Source: an uncultured Porphyromonadaceae bacterium (GTDB taxonomy: Bacteria > Bacteroidota > Bacteroidia > Bacteroidales > Muribaculaceae). Taken from it: a stretch of DNA of 10,229 nt. Where the stretch lies: the NCBI GenBank assembly GCA_902462525.1, contig CABQCA010000079.1:1-10229 (forward strand), read 5' to 3'. Below, piece by piece: positions 6,207 to 10,229 of the stretch. The translations under genes and the position numbers were made by a program. The notes below the pieces were generated by a model, which worked only from the letters and a program-made list of their open reading frames with translations, ran no database searches and was not told the origin of the DNA. Positions within the stretch are counted from its first letter, which is position 1. Each line of letters starts with the position of its first letter.

Positions 6207-6782
6207 ATGAAGACCGATTTGAGCTCTCAGATAAAGCTCGACAGGGTGCCGAAACGCTATTATAACCCTGACAATGAAATTGAACTGGCAGCTCTGCGCC
6301 GTGAGGAAAAATTATTTACACGCATTTTCGAAACTGCCGCCGACGGTGGCGATTTCGTGGCTTCGGAAATGGCACGATACATCAACAGGTATGTAGCCAG
6401 GAAGGGAAAATGCGTGTTGGCTCTCGGCGCAGGTGCAAGTACACACCGCGCTTATGCCGCGTTGATCAAATTGTACAGGGAAGGAGCTGTTAGCTTCAAG
6501 GACGTAGTCATCTATATTATCGACGAGTTCTTTCCTCTCCAGCCTGAAGGCCCGTCGGTGCTGAAACGCCTTCGTGAAGTACTGCTTGATAATATTGACA
6601 TCAAGGAACGAAATATCCGCACAATCAATCCGGAAATCACGAAGGAAACGATGTACGAATATTGTCAGGCCTACGAACAGGCTATTGCCGACGAAGGCGG
6701 CATCGATGTAGCTGTGTTTGAGGTCGGTCCGCAGGGTTGCATCGGCTTCAACGAGGCCGGCTCGCCCGAAGCAAGCTACTGA
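6207..6782 (+). CDS. NagB-like N-terminal fragment (upstream of the TGA)
   Basis: If the TGA is read as stop, this 191-residue product is a truncated sugar-phosphate isomerase/deaminase domain. It keeps the phosphate-loop region (72-85), Asp106 in IIDEF and Glu183 in CIGFNEAGS, but lacks roughly the last third of the NagB fold, so it is unlikely to fold into a normal enzyme. The ATG at 6207 is the first in frame and starts a conventional MKTDLSSQIKLDRVPKRYY N-terminus about 65 bases after the predicted transcription start. See the entry for the whole reading frame. Confidence 0.65.
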   Translation: MKTDLSSQIKLDRVPKRYYNPDNEIELAALRREEKLFTRIFETAADGGDFVASEMARYINRYVARKGKCVLALGAGASTHRAYAALIKLYREGAVSFKDVVIYIIDEFFPLQPEGPSVLKRLREVLLDNIDIKERNIRTINPEITKETMYEYCQAYEQAIADEGGIDVAVFEVGPQGCIGFNEAGSPEASY

Positions 6783-6788
6783 CGCCTT

Positions 6789-8186
6789 GTGCTTCTGGGT
6801 AATGAGCTTCGCCATGCCATAGGCAAGAACTACAATTGCGACGAAGTGCCCAACACCGCCATCACTCTTGGTGTGGCAAACCTGCGGAGTGCAAAGCGCA
6901 TTCTGACAATGGCCTGGGGCGAGAATAAGGCTTCTATAGTGCGTCGTACTGTTGAAAACGATCCCAGTCCTGCCGTGCCCGCTTCGCTTTTGCAGGGACA
7001 TCCTCACGTGAAACTGGTGATTGACCTTCCTGCTGCCGACGATCTCACGCGTATAAGCCATCCGTGGAGAGTGACATCGTGTGAGTGGGATGACAAACTG
7101 ATTCGGAGGGCTATCGTGTGGCTTTGCTTCAAGACAGAAAAGCCGATTCTCAAACTTACCGACAAAGACTACAACGACTATGGTCTGGGCGAATTGCTGG
7201 CACTTTTCGGTTCGGCCTACAATGTCAATATAAAGGTATTCAACGAGTTGCAGCACACTATCACCGGCTGGCCCGGCGGTAAGCCCGATGCCGACGACAC
7301 CTACCGTCCCGAGCGTGCAAAACCCTATCCCAAACGTGTGATTGTGTTTTCGCCTCACCCCGACGACGACGTAATCTCGATGGGTGGCACACTCAAACGT
7401 CTTGTCGACCAGCACCACGATGTCCATGTCGCTTATGAAACCTCAGGCAACATCGCGGTCGGCGACGAGGATATGATTCGCTATTTCCTGATGATGGACA
7501 AGATCGCGCCAGCCTTCGGTTTTGACGTTGAAAAATATAAAAAACTGTCGGAAGAAGTCCATGATTTCATCACTCATAAGAAACCCGGTGAAATCGACAC
7601 TCCCGATATTCGCGAAATTAAAACGATGATACGCCAAGCTGAAGCTACTATAGCCTGCAACTACATCGGCGTAAAGCCGGAAAATATACACTTCCTGCGT
7701 CTGCCTTTCTATGAAACCGGAACTATAAAAAAAGGCGATCTCGGCGAACGCGATGTAAACATTGTCAGAAGTCTGCTCGAAGAAGTGAAGCCGCATCAGA
7801 TTTTTGTGGCCGGAGACCTTGCAGATCCGCACGGTACGCATAAAGTGTGCACCGATGCCGTGCTCGCGGCTATCGACGAGGTAAAGGATGAGCCATGGAT
7901 GGAGGATTGCCGCATCTGGATGTACCGCGGTGCATGGGCCGAATGGGAAATCGATCACATTGAAATGGCTGTGCCTATAAGCCCTGAAGAACTTCGTTTC
8001 AAACGTAACTCGATTCTCAAGCATCAGAGTCAGATGGAAAACGCACCTTTCCTTGGCGACGATGACCGCCTGTTCTGGCAGCGTGCCGAGGACCGAAACC
8101 GTGCCACTGCAAAACTATATCAGGATCTCGGTCTGGCATCTTACGAAGCTATCGAGGCTTTCGTCGAGTACAAGCCTATTCGTTAA
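6789..8186 (+). CDS. NagB C-terminal remnant plus PIG-L deacetylase domain (downstream of the TGA)
   Basis: The same frame continues after the TGA. The first possible start is GTG at 6789, giving 465 residues, but no ribosome binding site precedes it, and ATG at 6909 (TMAW) is another option. Residues 1-60 complete the NagB fold (NTAITLGVANLRSAKRILTMAWG). An intermediate region spans about 70-180. The PIG-L domain begins with RVIVFSPHPDDDVISMGG (183-200; His-Pro-Asp-Asp supplies zinc ligands and the catalytic base) and has DPHGTHK (346-352, third ligand). PIG-L enzymes remove N-acetyl groups from sugars such as GlcNAc derivatives. The deacetylase part is intact and could be active if translated by readthrough or reinitiation. 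The gene ends at TAA 8184-8186, just before a strong hairpin. Confidence 0.65.
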   Translation: MLLGNELRHAIGKNYNCDEVPNTAITLGVANLRSAKRILTMAWGENKASIVRRTVENDPSPAVPASLLQGHPHVKLVIDLPAADDLTRISHPWRVTSCEWDDKLIRRAIVWLCFKTEKPILKLTDKDYNDYGLGELLALFGSAYNVNIKVFNELQHTITGWPGGKPDADDTYRPERAKPYPKRVIVFSPHPDDDVISMGGTLKRLVDQHHDVHVAYETSGNIAVGDEDMIRYFLMMDKIAPAFGFDVEKYKKLSEEVHDFITHKKPGEIDTPDIREIKTMIRQAEATIACNYIGVKPENIHFLRLPFYETGTIKKGDLGERDVNIVRSLLEEVKPHQIFVAGDLADPHGTHKVCTDAVLAAIDEVKDEPWMEDCRIWMYRGAWAEWEIDHIEMAVPISPEELRFKRNSILKHQSQMENAPFLGDDDRLFWQRAEDRNRATAKLYQDLGLASYEAIEAFVEYKPIR

Positions 8187-8210
8187 AATAAACAATCTGA
8201 ATATATTCGG

Positions 8211-8250
8211 GCGTCGGGTCGGCTGATGAGCGGCCCGACGCTCTTACTTT
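8211..8250 (+). terminator. Strong terminator between convergent genes
   Basis: GCGTCGGGTCG (8211-8221) pairs with CGGCCCGACGC (8231-8241) over 11 base pairs (one G-U) with a 9-base loop, followed by TCTTACTTT. It ends the NagB/PIG-L transcript. On the minus strand the stem is followed by a moderately T-rich stretch (8210 down to 8190), so it may also end the polysaccharide operon, whose last stop codon is at 8246-8244. Confidence 0.8.
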
Positions 8251-9557
8251 GTAATAGCCGTGAACCCCGGAAGTCTGTCCCTTGCAGCGAGGATTATGGC
8301 GGAAAATGCCATAGCGAGCAGCAGAATACCGTCGGTGGCCGACAGACACGCAAAGCCGCCCATGCCCGTGATAAAACAGCAAAAGAATATCGAACCGAAG
8401 TAAGTGCTCTCTGGCAACTTACGTACAAGCAGGTATAGTGCCAGCAGATAAAGGAAATGAATGATCAGACCAAGGAATCCGGTCCATACATAAACCTGAA
8501 CTACGGCAATTTCGACTTCCGCTATCACTTCGTCGCTTGCCGATATGTCGGTATAAAGCTCGTTCTCTATTTCGTAGCGTTTAACAGTGTTTTTCTCGGG
8601 ATTGAGAAATCCAAGACCTATAAGCTGCCGGTGTTCGTTGGCTATCATGTCGATTCGCGGAAGCACCTGGGCCATACGGCCCGAGGCGAAGGCGGCGAGG
8701 TCTTCCTCGTCAACGGCATCGGAAAGGGCTATGAACTGGTCGATCGACGATTTGATCCGCAATTTGCTTTGCACACCATAATCATCCTGTCTCGTCGGCA
8801 GAAAACCATCGATCCAATAAGCCATCCCCATAGCGAGAATACATGCTAAAATTACCCACAGTAGTCTCCTGACGCCAAAGCAGAACAAAACATATGTAAA
8901 TAGTACGGCAGTAATTATGGTGAATGTCTGAGTCGAAATCAGTGCCAGAATGATGATTGTCCATTGCCATGCTTTCAGCTTGAAATATTTCGCCACAGGA
9001 TATATCAAAAGAAAAAGCAGATATAAGCCCTGCGGGTATTTTCTGACGATATTGAATGAAAGAGGGGACGCTGCCGGTTCATAGAATGTCGACTGACCGT
9101 AGTTTATGGTACCTGGCATAAGAATGTGGCCGCACAGAATATAGGCATCGATGATGTAGAACAGGCACAATAGAAGAACGTAAGGGAATAATCGATTCCA
9201 GAAGTCCATGAATTCGAACTTACGGCGGCTGAATACAACTATCGGGATGATAAAGAAGGCAAAGCCCAGACATCGCCGCCACATGAACACCTGTACACTC
9301 AGAAGCTCATCTGAGAAAAAAGCGAAACAGAAAAACACAGCCCCATAGGCCACGACCAACAGTACCGTCTTTTTGATTATCGGTGCCTTTTTGAATATAA
9401 GAAACAGAGTGAAGCAGACAACAAGACATATGTCGCTGGGTTTTATCGGCATGAATGCCGGATTGATCAGCCCGGCACAACCGAAAAACAGCATTGACAT
9501 AATCACGCAGTCGTAGGCATTGTTACGGTATGCCCTGACTATCATGGCCAGCGACAC
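8244..9557 (-). CDS. O-antigen polymerase/ligase-like polytopic membrane protein
   Basis: A hydrophobic inner-membrane protein of at least 437 residues with about ten to twelve membrane segments and one large hydrophilic, presumably periplasmic loop (about residues 255-350: DDYGVQSKLRIKSS... NEHRQLIGLGFLNPEKN... ASDEVIAEVEI). This layout, with a GLGF motif late in the loop, fits the Wzy/O-antigen ligase superfamily, which joins polysaccharide repeat units on the outer side of the inner membrane; sequence similarity within that group is low, so the exact reaction is uncertain. It follows a Wzc-like gene on the same strand, as in exopolysaccharide or capsule loci. The first canonical start is GTG at 9557, but the frame stays open back to 9746 and encodes a convincing N-terminus (SAKRVYPTITRDGW, then LVYLLSLSLTGLTFYPALF as a membrane segment) with no ATG, GTG or TTG. 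The true start may therefore be noncanonical or lost. It ends at TAA 8246-8244 beside the shared terminator. Confidence 0.75.
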   Translation of the reverse strand: MSLAMIVRAYRNNAYDCVIMSMLFFGCAGLINPAFMPIKPSDICLVVCFTLFLIFKKAPIIKKTVLLVVAYGAVFFCFAFFSDELLSVQVFMWRRCLGFAFFIIPIVVFSRRKFEFMDFWNRLFPYVLLLCLFYIIDAYILCGHILMPGTINYGQSTFYEPAASPLSFNIVRKYPQGLYLLFLLIYPVAKYFKLKAWQWTIIILALISTQTFTIITAVLFTYVLFCFGVRRLLWVILACILAMGMAYWIDGFLPTRQDDYGVQSKLRIKSSIDQFIALSDAVDEEDLAAFASGRMAQVLPRIDMIANEHRQLIGLGFLNPEKNTVKRYEIENELYTDISASDEVIAEVEIAVVQVYVWTGFLGLIIHFLYLLALYLLVRKLPESTYFGSIFFCCFITGMGGFACLSATDGILLLAMAFSAIILAARDRLPGFTAITK

Positions 9558-9705
9558 GAATAGGGCCGGATAGAACGTAAGACCCGTAAGTGACAGCGAA
9601 AGCAGGTAGACGAGTGCCGTAGCCCAGCCATCGCGTGTTATCGTAGGGTAAACGCGTTTGGCTGAGTGGCTGGAGGGCGTGGTCGTTGCAGACGCTGTAA
9701 GAACG

Positions 9706-10229
9706 TTAGTTACCGTATCCGTAGTTTTTATGGGTTTCGGTACCGTTTATTACTATCGAGAGGCGCTTCAGACGGTTGCTGCTGTAGATGCTGTTAAGCT
9801 CTTCGAAAATACCCAGTTTGGTCCGGTTCATGCGGCTGACGAAAATAGTGGCATCGGCCACGCGGTCGAGAGTAAATGTATCGCTGACCTGTCCGATGGG
9901 AGCGGTGTCGACAATGATATAGTCGTACATGCTGCGGAGTTCGTTGAAGAAACTGTCGATTTTCTCAGAGGTCAGAAGTTCGGCCGGATTTGGTGGAATC
10001 GGGCCGGCTACAATGACCGAGAGATTGTCGGCTCCTGGAACTTTGGCTATAAGCTGGCCGATATTTAAGTAGGAAGACGACAGGTACTGAGTGAGACCGT
10101 ACTGGGGATTTATGTCCAGATATTTAGCAAGAGTCGGTTTGCGTATATCCATGCCTACGAGCAGCACCTTTTTGCCCATAGCGGCGAGTGGAGCCGCGAG
10201 ATTGATGGATATGAAGCTTTTACACGGAA
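9706..10229 (-). CDS. Wzc-like polysaccharide co-polymerase/tyrosine autokinase, C-terminal part
   Basis: The gene enters from the right edge; about 174 codons are visible. This is the cytoplasmic BY-kinase domain of a Wzc/CpsD-type protein, which controls polysaccharide chain length and export by ATP-dependent autophosphorylation of a C-terminal tyrosine cluster. Seen in order are KSFISINLAAPLAAMGKKVLLVGMDIRKP (split here as KSFISINLAA, then VLLVGMDIRKP, the Walker A' motif), then GLTQYLSS, the GPIPPNPAELL segment, Walker B YDYIIVDTAPIG, and a short tail HKNYGYGN with two tyrosines. The first bases at the edge read P-C-K-S where the family has G-E-G-K-S/T, so the Walker A loop looks damaged; this lies in the last few bases of the window and could be end-of-contig error. 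It is followed on the same strand by the polymerase-like membrane protein, indicating an exopolysaccharide operon. Confidence 0.9.
   Translation of the reverse strand, partial: PCKSFISINLAAPLAAMGKKVLLVGMDIRKPTLAKYLDINPQYGLTQYLSSSYLNIGQLIAKVPGADNLSVIVAGPIPPNPAELLTSEKIDSFFNELRSMYDYIIVDTAPIGQVSDTFTLDRVADATIFVSRMNRTKLGIFEELNSIYSSNRLKRLSIVINGTETHKNYGYGN

Larger units (their letters stand above)
6207..8186 (+). pseudogene. NagB-like/PIG-L fusion gene with an in-frame TGA at codon 192
   Basis: One continuous reading frame of 659 sense-plus-TGA codons, interrupted only by TGA at 6780-6782. The first part (to residue 191) is a glucosamine-6-phosphate isomerase/deaminase (NagB) domain: LGAGASTHRAYAAL (72-85), IIDEF (104-108, with the catalytic Asp) and GPQGCIGFNE (174-183). 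After the TGA the NagB domain continues (RLVLLGNELR...), then a C-terminal PIG-L/LmbE deacetylase domain has zinc motifs PHPDDD and DPHGTHK. Fusions of this layout and length are known in Bacteroidetes, where they are annotated as glucosamine-6-phosphate deaminase; the exact substrate is not established. By alignment with E. coli NagB, His143 is Cys178, Asp141 is Gln176, and Glu148 is kept (Glu183), so deaminase activity is doubtful. The TGA aligns with a mid-domain position (E. coli ASRTR, here ASY-TGA-R). With no other lesion, it is a recent nonsense mutation, a sequencing error, or a readthrough site. An ideal promoter precedes the gene and a strong terminator follows. Confidence 0.7.

Noticed and set aside
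6780..6830. SECIS element for selenocysteine at the TGA
   Set aside because: Best hairpin around the GGT loop has only three to four pairs, much shorter than known bacterial SECIS stems; kept only as a test under the TGA finding.
6312..7427. 371-codon open frame on the minus strand opposite the NagB/PIG-L gene
   Set aside because: The plus-strand frame encodes recognisable domains on both sides of its TGA; the antisense translation has no domain, an unusual Cys/His/Phe/Val composition typical of shadows, and no promoter.
7443..8024. 193-codon minus-strand open frame opposite the PIG-L domain
   Set aside because: Antisense shadow of a domain with clear zinc motifs; no independent support.

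Overview
The window looks like a chromosomal segment from a Bacteroidales bacterium, possibly Muribaculaceae-like; the family guess is inference. The phylum call rests on three things seen in the sequence. Several intergenic regions carry the Bacteroidetes-type promoter (-33 TTTG / -7 TAnnTTTG). Clear Shine-Dalgarno sites are scarce. The gene content is typical of the phylum: a GldB-like lipoprotein, a MlaD-type MCE protein paired with a periplasmic amidase, a NagB-like/PIG-L fusion, and a small pRiA4b ORF-3 family protein with an acidic tail.

Layout. Positions 1-95 (minus) hold the N-terminus of an unidentified membrane protein that runs off the left edge. Positions 156-710 (minus) encode the pRiA4b ORF-3-like protein. 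Positions 859-2247 (minus) encode DnaA, with a hairpin terminator behind it and no dnaN, gyrB or recF neighbour. The 437-base gap from 2248 to 2684 holds a candidate dnaA promoter, a strong terminator for the next operon, and two abutting plus-strand open frames that look like a broken small membrane-protein gene. Positions 2685-4432 (minus) form a tight two-gene operon: a secreted N-acetylmuramoyl-L-alanine amidase followed by an inner-membrane MCE protein, a cell-envelope pair. Reading divergently, 4557-6051 (plus) encodes the GldB-like lipoprotein and a thioredoxin-fold protein that has lost its redox cysteines.

Positions 6207-8186 (plus) form one long reading frame for a NagB-like sugar-phosphate isomerase/deaminase fused to a PIG-L deacetylase. 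It has a textbook promoter, but a single in-frame TGA at codon 192 cuts it in two. A strong hairpin at 8211-8241 separates it from a convergent polysaccharide cluster on the minus strand. That cluster holds an O-antigen polymerase/ligase-like membrane protein (8244-9557, true start unclear) and, upstream of it, the C-terminal kinase part of a Wzc-like polysaccharide co-polymerase that runs off the right edge.

I see no RNA genes, insertion sequences, CRISPR arrays or obvious replication origin, and no coherent new multi-gene system. The most notable points are the in-frame stop in the NagB/PIG-L gene, the cysteine-free TlpA-like protein, the possible frameshifted small membrane gene next to dnaA, and the membrane protein whose coding frame runs well past any usable start codon.
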